NCBI GenBank assembly: GCA_027490975.1
Contig: JAIXXA010000066.1
Span: 1-33,186, forward strand
From: Rhodospirillaceae bacterium
Lineage (GTDB): Bacteria; Pseudomonadota; Alphaproteobacteria; CACIAM-22H2
DNA length: 33,186 nucleotides
Direction of reading: 5' to 3'
A program made the position numbers and the translations under genes. This document shows positions 1-7,987 of the stretch, piece by piece. Positions within the stretch are counted from its first letter, which is position 1, and the number at the start of each line of letters is the position of its first letter. A model generated the notes under the pieces. It was given only the letters and a program-made list of their open reading frames with translations, was not told where the DNA came from and searched no databases.

Positions 1-1338
1 GATCGTCGCAGGCCCGACTTTGAGGAAATTGTTGGCCGACCCGAACACGAGGGGTGCGTCGGCCGCGCGTTCGAAGACGGCGGGTGCGTCCTCCGGCGGG
101 CCGTAGCATACGAAGCAGCCGTCGATATGCAGCAGCGTTTCGGTGTTTAAGGCCTCGGCAATGCCCGGCGGATCGGTGATCGCATCGACGAGCCGGAAAT
201 CGACGGCGCGCAAGCCCGTGGAATGCGGATAGCCGAGCCACGTCGCTTGGTAGGGGGCGAGCCGGCGCGCGAAGGCGGGCAGGCGATTGCCTTGCGTGTG
301 CCCGGCCAGATCGACCAGCAGATCGATGCGGTCGGCGCGCAGCTTGGCGGCGAGATCGTCTTCGTCGAGATTGGCGACTGGATGCCACCCGGCTGCGCGC
401 GCGGCGAGTGCTTCGCTGATCGCGTCGCCGCGGGGCGCATCGAAATAAAGATGGAACTGCGTTTCGTCCGGCACCGCCTCGAGCAGCGGGCGTACGAACC
501 AGGCGACCGGATGGCGGCGCAGATCTGGCGACAGCAGGCCAATGCGCAGCCCGCGCGTGCCGCCGAGATTTACAGGGACGAATTTGCGCGTGCGTGCGCT
601 CTGCGCAATCTGCGCACCCCACGCACGGTGGCGCTGCGCCAAGGCCGCCGGCGACAAGGCGTCGTCGTAATTGGCGTAGAACAGCGCGTCTTGCGCAAGT
701 TCGTGCATTGCGCCGTGTTCGCGCACAAGTGTTTGCACCTGCGCGTTCTGCGCTTGCGCGACGCTGCACTCGATCAAACCCAGCACGGTATCGCGCTTAA
801 ATGTGGGATCGTCGAGGCAGCGCTGCCAATGGCCGCGCGCTTCGTCGATGTCGCCGCGCTGGAGCACGGCGCGCGCCAAATTCATACGCGCTTGGTTGAA
901 GCCGGGGTCGAGCTCGACCGCACGGCGAAATGCATCGATATCCGACGTGCCATTTGCGGTTTTGCCGTCGCGCAAGGCGCGCACATTGCCGAGATTGTTC
1001 CACAGTTGCGGCACCGACGGCGCCTTGGTGACGGCGCGTTCGAGCGTCGCCACGGCTGCGTCATGCTGGCCGAGAGCGGACAAGGCCATGCCCAAGCGGC
1101 TCAACAGATCGAGATCGTCGGGCGCCAGAATGAGCGCGCGCTCAAACGCGTCACGCGCACGTTCGAAATCGCCGCATTCCATCGCAACAGCCCCAAGGGC
1201 ATGCCAGGCGGCGGGCTGACCCGGATAGGCTGTACATAACTCGTGGGCGGCGCGCAGTGCCCGCCTGTTCGGCCCGATTTTCGCTATATCCTTGAGAAGC
1301 TTTTCAAATCGCTTCTCTGCCGAACCGGCATTCGACAT
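1..1338 (-). CDS. TPR / GT41 glycosyltransferase (SPINDLY/OGT-like), 3' end outside window
   Basis: Likely protein O-linked glycosyltransferase using a UDP-sugar, acting in the cytoplasm. The frame is open from an ATG at 1338 to the window edge (446 residues seen, no stop), so the C-terminal catalytic half is missing. Residues about 30-160 read as tetratricopeptide repeats (for example NNLGNVRALRDG and NLARAVLQRGDIDEA). From about residue 225 the GT41 catalytic fold begins (LRIGLLSPDLRRHPV), then GHTQGNRLPAFARR and PYQATWLGYPHSTGL, the family hallmark, and FGSANNFLKV near the edge. The start ATG directly follows the TGA of the upstream lipoprotein gene (stop and start adjacent), so the two are probably one transcript with coupled translation. 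The family is clear; the acceptor protein or glycan is unknown. The plus-strand open frame over the same stretch is a shadow. Confidence 0.88.
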   Translation of the reverse strand, partial: MSNAGSAEKRFEKLLKDIAKIGPNRRALRAAHELCTAYPGQPAAWHALGAVAMECGDFERARDAFERALILAPDDLDLLSRLGMALSALGQHDAAVATLERAVTKAPSVPQLWNNLGNVRALRDGKTANGTSDIDAFRRAVELDPGFNQARMNLARAVLQRGDIDEARGHWQRCLDDPTFKRDTVLGLIECSVAQAQNAQVQTLVREHGAMHELAQDALFYANYDDALSPAALAQRHRAWGAQIAQSARTRKFVPVNLGGTRGLRIGLLSPDLRRHPVAWFVRPLLEAVPDETQFHLYFDAPRGDAISEALAARAAGWHPVANLDEDDLAAKLRADRIDLLVDLAGHTQGNRLPAFARRLAPYQATWLGYPHSTGLRAVDFRLVDAITDPPGIAEALNTETLLHIDGCFVCYGPPEDAPAVFERAADAPLVFGSANNFLKVGPATI

Positions 1339-1869
1339 TCAGCGCCCGGCAGTCCTGATCTGCCGCGCGCGCACCAGTATCGCGTTTTCGATATTGACCG
1401 GGCTTTGCGGATCGACGGCCGCGTCCACCCAATTGCTGCCCTCTTGGCGTTGCCGGAAGACCGAGACGCGCACGCCGTCGGCCCGCAATTCGCGGCCCAG
1501 AATGAAGATATTGAGCTTCAGGCGCTCGGTCGGCGTTTCGGTCGGCGTAAACCAATCGGTAATGATGACGCCGCCGAACGGGTCGGCCGACACGATCGGC
1601 ATGAACGAGATCGTGTCCAATGTCGCACGCCACAAAAGCGCGTTGACGCCGATACCGGTACCCTGATCCTCGGTCCGGCGGGAATTGCCGAAGTTGAGTC
1701 CGTCGCCGCCGAAAAGGCTGGATTGGTTCAAAAGCTCAGGCGGCGCATATTGCCGGTCGCTCCCCGGCACGGGCTGGGGATACGTGTATTTCGTGTCGCC
1801 GGTGCAGGCACCCGCAAAAAGCGCCAGCCCGAGTGCGCCCAAGCGCAATATGTTTGACTTGTTCAACAT
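1339..1869 (-). CDS. DUF3576-type outer-membrane lipoprotein
   Basis: A 176-residue lipoprotein of unknown role, similar to what I recall of the alphaproteobacterial DUF3576 family. The chosen ATG at 1869 gives a short basic N-terminus (MLNKSNILR), a hydrophobic stretch and a lipobox LFAGAC, so the mature protein would begin at Cys22 and be lipid-anchored. An AAGGTG ribosome-binding site sits about 6 bases before the ATG; the longer frame upstream starts in non-coding-looking sequence and would bury the signal peptide. The body (WRATLDTISFMPIVSADPFG, then GVIITDWFT and the segment NIFILGRELRADGVRVSVFR) has alternating beta-rich texture, with no catalytic motif I recognise. It lies head to tail with the GT41 gene and divergent from the porin. 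Family assignment is from memory; function is unknown. Confidence 0.8.
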   Translation of the reverse strand: MLNKSNILRLGALGLALFAGACTGDTKYTYPQPVPGSDRQYAPPELLNQSSLFGGDGLNFGNSRRTEDQGTGIGVNALLWRATLDTISFMPIVSADPFGGVIITDWFTPTETPTERLKLNIFILGRELRADGVRVSVFRQRQEGSNWVDAAVDPQSPVNIENAILVRARQIRTAGR

Positions 1870-2214
1870 CGGCAGCACCTTATAACAGCATGGAAATTTT
1901 GGCCAACGCTTTGTCGGCGCGGGGTGGGGTGCGTGGGGCACCACGCGGGGGTCGTGTCCGTAAACGCGATATAGGGATGCCAAAGTCCCAAGCCAAATCC
2001 TCTGTTCGAAGGCAAAATTACAAGAAAACCTGATTGAAATCGCGGTCACCCCGGTCAAACTGTGACATAAGCACCACATGCGGTCCCAATACAGCCCGCC
2101 CAATGACTTGATTGATTGACCTTAAAAGTTCGATTTGCGATTACTGTCGCGCTGCTCCGGCATGAAACCAGCCGCGCAGGCCGCTCTTATCGCGACCATC
2201 TAGGAGAAAAACGA
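1870..2214. other. 345-bp divergent intergenic region between lipoprotein and porin genes
   Basis: No convincing gene is present in either strand. The region must carry the promoters for both divergent genes. A possible porin promoter is listed separately, and a clear AGGAG ribosome-binding site precedes the porin ATG (2202-2206). Several open frames run into it from both sides, but they lack start signals and coding texture. It is more AT-rich than the neighbouring genes, as expected for a control region. Confidence 0.6.
2116..2144 (+). promoter_or_regulatory. Possible sigma-70 promoter for the porin
   Basis: TTGACC (2116-2121) and GATTAC (2139-2144) are separated by 17 bases, upstream of the porin ATG at 2215. 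The -35 box is good and the -10 box is weak (3 of 6), so this is a candidate only. It would give a leader of about 60 bases. Confidence 0.3.
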
Positions 2215-3474
2215 ATGAATAAGTTTCTTTTCGGCACCACGGCCCTTGCCGCTGTCGGTTTCGCTCTCGTAGCGACGCCCGCAGCCGCCCAGGGTTTCAA
2301 GTCGACCAACTTCGACTTCACGATCGGCGGCTACGCTCGCCAGTACGTGAACGTTGTTGGCAACCAGGGCAACAAGACCGTCAGCGGCGCCGGCGCATTC
2401 TCGCAGACGACGGACGTGCAGGGCTTCGACACGCAGTCGGACTTCCGCCTGATCATCACCGCAGCCACGACGCTGTCGAACGGCATCCGCGTCGGCCAGC
2501 GCCTGGATTGGGACGCCCTCGCCCCGACCTCGACGTCGTCGAGCCAAATCCGCCGCAACTGGTCGTTCGTTTCGGGCGGCTTCGGCGAATTCCGCATCGG
2601 CGCTTCGGATGCCGTGTCGCAGGTCATGTGGGTCGGCGCTCCGGATGCGTTCACGGGTCCGAGCTCGGTCAACGACGGCAAGATGTACGATAACATCATC
2701 CAGCCGACCAAGTCGGGCACGTCGGACTCGCCGTTCACGACGAACATCCGTCTGTTCGACCGTACGTCGAACAAGATCACCTACATCACGCCGCGTTTCG
2801 AAGGGTTCCAGCTGGGCGTGAACTACACGCCGGAAGCGGCCCAGAACACCAACGGTGCTCTGGCCACCAACGGTTCGTACCGCTACGGCTACGCCGGCGC
2901 CCTGAACTACACCAACACCCTCGCGGGCGTTGCGGTTCAGGCCTACGGCACGTACTTCGCTTGGGACAAGCCGTCCGACTTCAACTACACGATCGGTCAG
3001 ACTGGCACCGAGAAGCCGAAGTCGCCGTTTGCTTACGGTCTCGGCCTCAACCTCGGCTACATGGGCTTCAACCTCGGCGGTTCGTGGGCCAACTACAATG
3101 ACGCAGTGAACGTTCAGCGCGGCAACACGGGTGTTGCTTCGGCCTTCCTGAACCAGTTCACGATCGACGGTAACGCTTACGAATACGGCATCGGCTATAC
3201 GTTTGGCCCGGCCGTTGTCTCGTTGAACGGCTTCTACGGCGAAAACGACGCCCAGCTGATCAACGCGACGACCGGCGCCAAGACCCTGATGACGAACAAG
3301 GAAAAGCGCACGGCCTACGCGTTCAACGCCAACTACACCCTGGCGCCGGGCGTGCTGGTCATGGGCTCGCTGTTCTGGGCCAAGCACGAAGGCAACCAGG
3401 CCGTCGGCGGTACCGCCACGAACCTGACGAACAAGGCGACGGGCGCTCTCGGCGCTCTGATCCTGAACTTCTAA
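2215..3474 (+). CDS. Gram-negative general porin (alphaproteobacterial type)
   Basis: An outer-membrane beta-barrel channel of 419 residues for passive entry of small hydrophilic solutes. The ATG at 2215 follows AGGAGAAAAACGA, an excellent ribosome-binding site, and opens a classic signal peptide (MNKFLFGTTALAAVGFALVA) with likely cleavage near residue 25 (PAAAQ). The mature part is made of alternating aromatic/polar strands (GYARQYVNVVGNQ, GVNYTPEA, YAFNANYTLAPGVLVMGSLF) rich in Gly, Asn and Tyr, and it ends in Phe (ALILNF), the usual signal for barrel assembly. Codon use is strongly biased to C-ending codons, which suggests high expression. It has its own terminator immediately downstream, so it is probably monocistronic. 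An upstream in-frame extension exists but lacks a ribosome-binding site and would hide the signal peptide. Substrate is unknown. Confidence 0.9.
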   Translation: MNKFLFGTTALAAVGFALVATPAAAQGFKSTNFDFTIGGYARQYVNVVGNQGNKTVSGAGAFSQTTDVQGFDTQSDFRLIITAATTLSNGIRVGQRLDWDALAPTSTSSSQIRRNWSFVSGGFGEFRIGASDAVSQVMWVGAPDAFTGPSSVNDGKMYDNIIQPTKSGTSDSPFTTNIRLFDRTSNKITYITPRFEGFQLGVNYTPEAAQNTNGALATNGSYRYGYAGALNYTNTLAGVAVQAYGTYFAWDKPSDFNYTIGQTGTEKPKSPFAYGLGLNLGYMGFNLGGSWANYNDAVNVQRGNTGVASAFLNQFTIDGNAYEYGIGYTFGPAVVSLNGFYGENDAQLINATTGAKTLMTNKEKRTAYAFNANYTLAPGVLVMGSLFWAKHEGNQAVGGTATNLTNKATGALGALILNF

Positions 3475-3505
3475 TCCTGCTGAAGACCGCAGGGTTCGGG
3501 TCGAG

Positions 3506-3532
3506 AAAGGGCGGCGCAAGCCGCCCTTTTTT
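3506..3532 (+). terminator. Rho-independent terminator after the porin
   Basis: A perfect 10-bp stem (AAAGGGCGGC / GCCGCCCTTT) closed by a GCAA tetraloop runs into a tract of six T (3527-3532), 31 bases after the porin stop codon. Confidence 0.9.
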
Positions 3533-3559
3533 CGTTTCGAACGCCTGGAAACTCTAATC

Positions 3560-4249
3560 ATGTCTGCTGGCGAAACCGGGATTGCAGCGCGGCTCGCCGC
3601 CGTTCGCGCGCAAATCGCGCAAGCGGCCTTTGCGGCTGATCGCAAGGCCGACGATGTACGGCTCGTTGCCGTCGCCAAAACCCACGGAATTGCGGAAATC
3701 GCCGAGGCCTTGGCGTGCGGTCAAACCGATTTCGGCGAAAACCGCGTTCAGGAAGCGCAGGCCAAATACCCGACCTTGCGCGCCGCTGGCCATCTTCTGT
3801 CGCTGTCGCTGATCGGTCCATTGCAGACAAACAAAGTCAAAGAAGCTATAGCCCTCTTCGACGAGATCCAGACGCTCGATCGTCCGAAACTCGCCGCCGC
3901 ACTGGCCGCCGAGATCGCGCGCACCGGCAAAGCGCCGCGCCTCTGGATCCAAGTCAATACCGGTGCCGAGCCGCAGAAAGCCGGCATCTTGCCGGATGCT
4001 GCCGACGCGTTCATTGCTGCGTGCCGCACGCAGCACGGTCTCGCGATCGCAGGCCTCATGTGCATCCCGCCCGCCGACGAGCCGCCGGCCCCGCATTTTG
4101 CGCTATTGGCGGCGATCGCTGCGCGCAATGGCTTGCACCTTCTGTCGATGGGCATGAGTTCGGACTACGCAACCGCCATCGCGCTTGGTGCGACGCATGT
4201 GCGGATCGGCAGCGCCATTTTCGGCGCGCGCGCGGTCCCACCGGTCTGA
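3560..4249 (+). CDS. YggS/PLPBP-family pyridoxal phosphate homeostasis protein
   Basis: A 229-residue PLP-binding protein of the YggS/PROSC family, thought to buffer free pyridoxal phosphate and affect amino acid balance; no enzymatic turnover is established for the family. The fold-type III barrel signature is visible: Lys40 in LVAVAKTHG is the predicted Schiff-base lysine, followed by FGENRVQEAQAKYP, LIGPLQTNKVK, a central QVNTGAEPQKAGI, and the phosphate-binding end LSMGMSSDYATAIALGATHVRIGSAIFG. Length matches the family. The initiator is an ATG without a strong ribosome-binding site. It stands alone between the porin terminator and a convergent minus-strand gene, so it needs its own promoter in the short gap after 3532. 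Confidence 0.93.
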   Translation: MSAGETGIAARLAAVRAQIAQAAFAADRKADDVRLVAVAKTHGIAEIAEALACGQTDFGENRVQEAQAKYPTLRAAGHLLSLSLIGPLQTNKVKEAIALFDEIQTLDRPKLAAALAAEIARTGKAPRLWIQVNTGAEPQKAGILPDAADAFIAACRTQHGLAIAGLMCIPPADEPPAPHFALLAAIAARNGLHLLSMGMSSDYATAIALGATHVRIGSAIFGARAVPPV

Positions 4250-4273
4250 TCCCGCGCGGAGAAACGTCGTGCG

Positions 4274-5257
4274 CTAGAGCTGCTGCGTACCAGTCTTGCG
4301 TTCGCGCTGCATGCGTGCGTAACGCTCCAAGCCCGACGCCATCTGTGCAGCAAAATAGCTGTCGGCCTCGCCCGGATCGCGCAGGTTCTGGGCTTGCAAG
4401 GGCGCGCTGAGCGCTGCTTCGGCCGCGTTCGTGCGGTTCGGCGGTTGCGCTTGAAGACTTGCCGGTTGCACCGGCGATGCGGGCATGCGCGATACGCCGA
4501 CCGGCCCGGCGGGCGCCATCGCGCGGAAACCAGCCGAACTGTTGATCGCCGATGCGCGGTACTCGACGAGCGAACGCCCGGCGAAATTCCCTGTCGGCAC
4601 GGCGCTCTGGGTTGCGGTCGGTTCGAGCGACGTCGCAGCCGCCATCTGCAGCGAAGCCGTCGGTGCACTGCGCGCCGGCGCTGCGGCAGCGGTCTGCGAC
4701 GCCGATTGGGGGGCAGATGGGGGTGTCGATTGCGCCATCATGGTATCAAGCCGCTGTCCGGGTGCGGCGATCCAGCTTGTCAGCATGTTGCCGGATTCGC
4801 CGCCGAAGCTTGCGAGCTGAATGCCGCCCGCCATCGGCGGCGGCGGCGGAGCGCTTTGGGCGACAAGCGCCGAACTGTCGAGTGCCGGAAAACTACCCTG
4901 GCTGTTGCCAATGCCTACGGCCGCCATGACATGCCCGCTGACATCGCGACCGGTCGAGCCCTCGAGCATGACATTAAACGCTGCCGAGGCGAGGCCGATC
5001 GGCCCGCCATACAGCAGCCCGCCGACAATCTGGGCGGAGGAATCAACTTTCTTGCCGGTGATGGCGCGATAAACTCCACCGACAACCGGCAGATGCTGCA
5101 ACGGGTTCACGAAATCGAAGAGATCCGAGAAACTGCGTTTCTTCCCGTCCGTCAGCACCACCTCGTCCGGAGCTTCCGGATTGGTGTTGCGATACGGACT
5201 CGGCCGCATCTCGAAACCGGCGGCTGTGGTGCGGGTAGATTGAACGATCTCGGTCAT
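4274..5257 (-). CDS. Hypothetical Ala/Pro/Ser-rich protein
   Basis: I do not recognise a named family. From the ATG at 5257 it is 327 residues long; a TTG 14 codons earlier is possible but has weaker support. It has no signal peptide. Residues about 40-115 form the only ordered-looking part: FSDLFDFVNPLQHLPVVGG, YRAITGKK, then a glycine-rich hydrophobic segment (IVGGLLYGGPIGLASAAF) that could enter a membrane or be a helical hairpin. After about residue 125 the protein turns into low-complexity Pro/Ala/Ser/Gln sequence, including a run of six prolines, and ends in a basic tail (RYARMQRERKTGTQQL). This shape suggests a scaffold or surface-associated protein rather than an enzyme. It is convergent with the yggS-like gene and precedes no other minus gene, so it looks monocistronic. 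Confidence 0.7.
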   Translation of the reverse strand: MTEIVQSTRTTAAGFEMRPSPYRNTNPEAPDEVVLTDGKKRSFSDLFDFVNPLQHLPVVGGVYRAITGKKVDSSAQIVGGLLYGGPIGLASAAFNVMLEGSTGRDVSGHVMAAVGIGNSQGSFPALDSSALVAQSAPPPPPMAGGIQLASFGGESGNMLTSWIAAPGQRLDTMMAQSTPPSAPQSASQTAAAAPARSAPTASLQMAAATSLEPTATQSAVPTGNFAGRSLVEYRASAINSSAGFRAMAPAGPVGVSRMPASPVQPASLQAQPPNRTNAAEAALSAPLQAQNLRDPGEADSYFAAQMASGLERYARMQRERKTGTQQL

Positions 5258-5380
5258 TGCCTGCTCAGCAAAGCAATCGACAGACCAAGTTATCTCCAAA
5301 CAATATCAATATCTTAAAGAGCCAAAACAGTGCATCGTCCGGCAGAATCTACCGCCATCGGCAATTCCTGCCGTGCTAGG

Positions 5381-6034
5381 TCAGGGCCGATCCGTGCCAC
5401 CGCGCGGCCGCGGATCGAAAAATGTGAAGTCCGACGCCAAAAACGCGACGTCGAATTTCGGGGCGACAAGCGTAAGGCGCGTCATGAGCCCTTGCGCATC
5501 GACCACGCTCCACCCGGCCAAACTCAAAGGCCGGTCGGCAAAGGTCAGCACCAACCGCCCGGCGCGCGGATCCTTGGTTTGGATCAAGGCCACGCGCAAA
5601 GCCGCCGGGCTGCGTTCGATCGAAGCCACGCTCACATCGCCGGAAAGCCGAATCGAATTTCGCACCAGAACGCCTGCGGGTGTGGCATCGATCGGCAGAT
5701 ATGCGATGGTCGAAAGTCGCTTGTCGATGTGCACAAACGCGCTGCCGTCCGATACGAACAGATTGGGATTCGGCGGATCATACTCGAGTCGCAGCTTTCC
5801 GGGTCGCGAAAGCAAAAACCGTCCCTCGGCCACGCTGCCGTCGGGACCGATCTGCAGGAAACGCGAATCGAGCGTGCGCACCGTATCGAGATAAGCCTCG
5901 ACGCGAGCGATATCCGCTGCGTCGCGCGGATCGGCTGCTTGCGCAAAAGCGGCGATCGGTGCTGCAGCAACGGCTGCCGTCAAAAAAAGACGCCGCGACA
6001 AAAAACGGCCTTCGATGTTCAAACCTCTCGCCAT
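5381..6034 (-). CDS. LolA-like periplasmic lipoprotein carrier, probable Tat signal
   Basis: A LolA-family protein (217 residues), expected to carry lipoproteins through the periplasm to the outer membrane, or a close relative with a different lipid cargo. The family texture is clear: VEAYLDTVRTLDSRFLQIG, GRFLLSRPGKLRLEYDPPN, VSDGSAFVHIDKRL, and a late strand LTFADRPLSLAGWSVVDAQG. The start chosen is ATG 6034; an upstream TTG at 6067 is also in frame. With either start the signal peptide contains SRRLFL followed by a hydrophobic Ala-rich stretch and AFAQA, fitting a twin-arginine signal. It is divergent from the hydrolase gene with only 50 bases between them. A second LolA could exist elsewhere in the genome, so I leave the symbol blank. 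Confidence 0.82.
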   Translation of the reverse strand: MARGLNIEGRFLSRRLFLTAAVAAAPIAAFAQAADPRDAADIARVEAYLDTVRTLDSRFLQIGPDGSVAEGRFLLSRPGKLRLEYDPPNPNLFVSDGSAFVHIDKRLSTIAYLPIDATPAGVLVRNSIRLSGDVSVASIERSPAALRVALIQTKDPRAGRLVLTFADRPLSLAGWSVVDAQGLMTRLTLVAPKFDVAFLASDFTFFDPRPRGGTDRP

Positions 6035-6084
6035 CGCCCGCGTTAATGCCGCACAATTGCGGTCCAAACAAGGCGGAACATGCG

Positions 6085-6945
6085 ATGCCGAAACGCTTTT
6101 CCTATCCTGCCAACCAAGACGCCCTCGATGCGCTGTTCAACAATCGCGCAGCCGTTCCAAACTTCGCCGATACCACGGCGGCGTGGGCCCGCGATGGTGC
6201 GGCTGCGTTGGCCGTGCCCGGATGGCACCGCGATGTTGCCTACGGCCCGGCCCTCAATGAAAATCTCGATCTCCTGGTGCCGCCACGCCGGGGGGCGGCG
6301 CGCGCGCCGTTGTTTGTGTTCATCCATGGCGGGTATTGGCAAGCGCTCGACAAGAGCGACGTGCGCGGCCTTGCCCCCGCTTTTGTCGCCAAAGGCATTG
6401 CCTATGCCACTTTGAACTATGCGCTGTGCCCTGCCGTCGGCGTCGATGCGATCGCGGCCCAAATGCGTGCGGCCTTGAATTTTCTCTGGTTCCATGCGCC
6501 CAAATTCGGCTGCGATCCGCAACGCATTTTTGTCGGGGGCCATTCGGCAGGCGGGCATTTGGCCGCGATGCTGTGCACCTTCCCCGACACGGCCGCCCGC
6601 ATCGCGGGTTGCTTCAGCGTATCCGGCGTCTACGATCTTGCCCCTTTGATGCGCAGCTACCAGCAGCCGGTTCTGCGTCTAACCGACCGGGTCGTCGCCA
6701 CCTGTTCGCCGCTCGCCTTGCGCCCGCAACCGGGCACAAAGTTGTGGCTCACGGTCGGTGCGGACGAAACGCCGGCCTTCTTGGGCCAACAAGCGGATTT
6801 CGCGGCTGTTTGGCGCCAAAAAGGTGCGGCCGTCACCGTGGTGCCAGCACCCGGGCTCAACCATTTTACGATCGTCGCGAAGGCCGCAGACTTTGCCCAC
6901 CCGATCGGCCGGGCTGCCTTGACGATGATCGGCCCCGGACCTTGA
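6085..6945 (+). CDS. Alpha/beta hydrolase, arylformamidase/esterase-like (HGGYW)
   Basis: A 286-residue cytoplasmic serine hydrolase. The oxyanion motif HGGYW (residues 81-85) is typical of kynurenine formamidase-like and hormone-sensitive-lipase-like esterases. The nucleophile is Ser154 in GGHSAGGH, and the likely acid and base are Asp227 (VGADETPAF) and His260 (GLNHF). The ATG at 6085 has an AAGGCGG ribosome-binding site 8 bases upstream; a second ATG at 6080 is out of frame. No tryptophan-degradation genes lie nearby, so arylformamidase activity is only one possibility and a general carboxylesterase is equally open. It is divergent from the LolA-like gene and upstream of the torF-like gene, from which it is separated by about 150 bases with its own control signals. 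Confidence 0.88.
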   Translation: MPKRFSYPANQDALDALFNNRAAVPNFADTTAAWARDGAAALAVPGWHRDVAYGPALNENLDLLVPPRRGAARAPLFVFIHGGYWQALDKSDVRGLAPAFVAKGIAYATLNYALCPAVGVDAIAAQMRAALNFLWFHAPKFGCDPQRIFVGGHSAGGHLAAMLCTFPDTAARIAGCFSVSGVYDLAPLMRSYQQPVLRLTDRVVATCSPLALRPQPGTKLWLTVGADETPAFLGQQADFAAVWRQKGAAVTVVPAPGLNHFTIVAKAADFAHPIGRAALTMIGPGP

Positions 6946-7045
6946 ATGGCCCAAAGGCCCTTTTGTTGCAGAACCGCAACATTCGCGTAAAGAACGTGTT
7001 CAATTCCAAAATCCAAATGGTTTTTGATTCGCGAATCGCCCGAAC

Positions 7046-7061
7046 TGGGATAGTTCTTGCT
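7046..7061 (+). promoter_or_regulatory. Sigma-54 (RpoN) promoter candidate upstream of TorF-like porin
   Basis: TGGGATAGTTCTTGCT fits the TGGCAC-N5-TTGCT consensus with the essential GG (7047-7048) and GC (7059-7060) exactly 12 bases apart. Transcription would begin near 7072, 25 bases before the chosen ATG. Just upstream is a perfect 12-bp palindrome, GATTCGCGAATC (7026-7037), and further up an inverted repeat GTTGC-N6-GCAAC (6965-6980); either might bind a regulator. Confidence 0.55.
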
Positions 7062-7096
7062 GGAGCACACAGATAACTTGCTGAATGAGGGTCAAA

Positions 7097-7966
7097 ATGT
7101 TGAAAATGCTTAAGACTTCGGCAGCTTTTGGGGCAGTTGCAGCTTTGTTTGGCATTTCAGTCGCCAGCACGCCTGCCCACGCACAAATCGAGACCTCGGT
7201 CGGCACTTTTGCTCCGACGATCACGGCCACGACGAACTACATCTTCCGCGGTTTGTCGCAGAGCAAGAAGGGCCCGGCGATCCAGGGCAACCTCGAATAC
7301 ACCTATGCCGTCGGCGACTTCACGCCCTATCTCGGCATCTTCGCCTCGACCGTCAGCTTCCCGGCCAACAACACCCCGGCCGGCCAGCAGACGATCCGCC
7401 AGTGGACCGAAGTCGACCTGTTCGGCGGCGTGCGCTACGCAACGCCGCTCGCGGGCCTCACGCTCGACGCGGGCTTCATCAGCTACACCTACCCGAACAA
7501 CACGGCCGACAAGAACACGTCCGGCGGCGCCAACACCTACGGCAGCCCGCAATGGAACGAATTCTACGGCAAGTTCGGCTATGATTTCGGCCTCGCCGTT
7601 GCCGTCGGTTCGATCTTCTACGCGAACGACTTCTCGTATGCCGGCGGCAACGCTTGGTACTACGAGGGTGGCTTCGATGTGCCGCTGCCCTACTCCTTCT
7701 TGCTGTCGGGTCGCCTTGGCCGCCAGACAATCCAGAACAACTATTCGTTCGGTGCCCCCGACTACACGACCTGGAACGTGGGCCTCGCGCGCGATTTCGA
7801 CTTCCCGATCACCTTCACGCTGTCGGCCGTCTACTCGGACACCAACATCAAGAAGGGCTCGTCGCTGGGTTTCGACAAGGTTGCCGGCACGGCCGGCACG
7901 TTGCAGCCCGACGCCTACGAGCAGACCAAGGGCCAGTTCTCCTTGTCGCTGATCAAGAAGTTCTAA
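7097..7966 (+). CDS. TorF-family putative outer-membrane porin (TIGR02001-like)
   Basis: A 289-residue beta-barrel protein of the family often labelled TorF putative porin; members often lie near ammonium transporter genes, though none is present here. The diagnostic N-terminal motif TTNYIFRGLSQSKKGPAIQG is present after the signal peptide (MLKMLKTSAAFGAVAALFG, cleavage near residue 29 at PAHAQ). Repeated amphipathic strands follow, and the protein ends in LSLIKKF with terminal Phe. The ATG at 7097 was chosen over 7085 because GAGGGT (7087-7092) is then well placed as ribosome-binding site. It is preceded by a sigma-54 promoter candidate and followed by a terminator, so it appears monocistronic and may respond to nitrogen or another RpoN-linked signal. 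The transported substrate is unknown. Confidence 0.87.
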   Translation: MLKMLKTSAAFGAVAALFGISVASTPAHAQIETSVGTFAPTITATTNYIFRGLSQSKKGPAIQGNLEYTYAVGDFTPYLGIFASTVSFPANNTPAGQQTIRQWTEVDLFGGVRYATPLAGLTLDAGFISYTYPNNTADKNTSGGANTYGSPQWNEFYGKFGYDFGLAVAVGSIFYANDFSYAGGNAWYYEGGFDVPLPYSFLLSGRLGRQTIQNNYSFGAPDYTTWNVGLARDFDFPITFTLSAVYSDTNIKKGSSLGFDKVAGTAGTLQPDAYEQTKGQFSLSLIKKF

Positions 7967-7987
7967 ATCCTTCGATATCGACGGATC

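Noticed and set aside
223-1239. 338-codon plus-strand open frame opposite the GT41 gene
   Set aside because: It has no domain texture, and the minus strand encodes clear TPR and GT41 motifs over the same bases.
2200-3678. 492-codon minus-strand open frame opposite the porin
   Set aside because: Antisense shadow caused by C-ending codon bias of the porin; Arg/Val-rich with no family resemblance, and it crosses the terminator.
6948-6964. Small hairpin GGCC-CAAA-GGCC followed by TTTT after the hydrolase
   Set aside because: Only a 4-bp stem; could be a weak terminator but is too short to assert.
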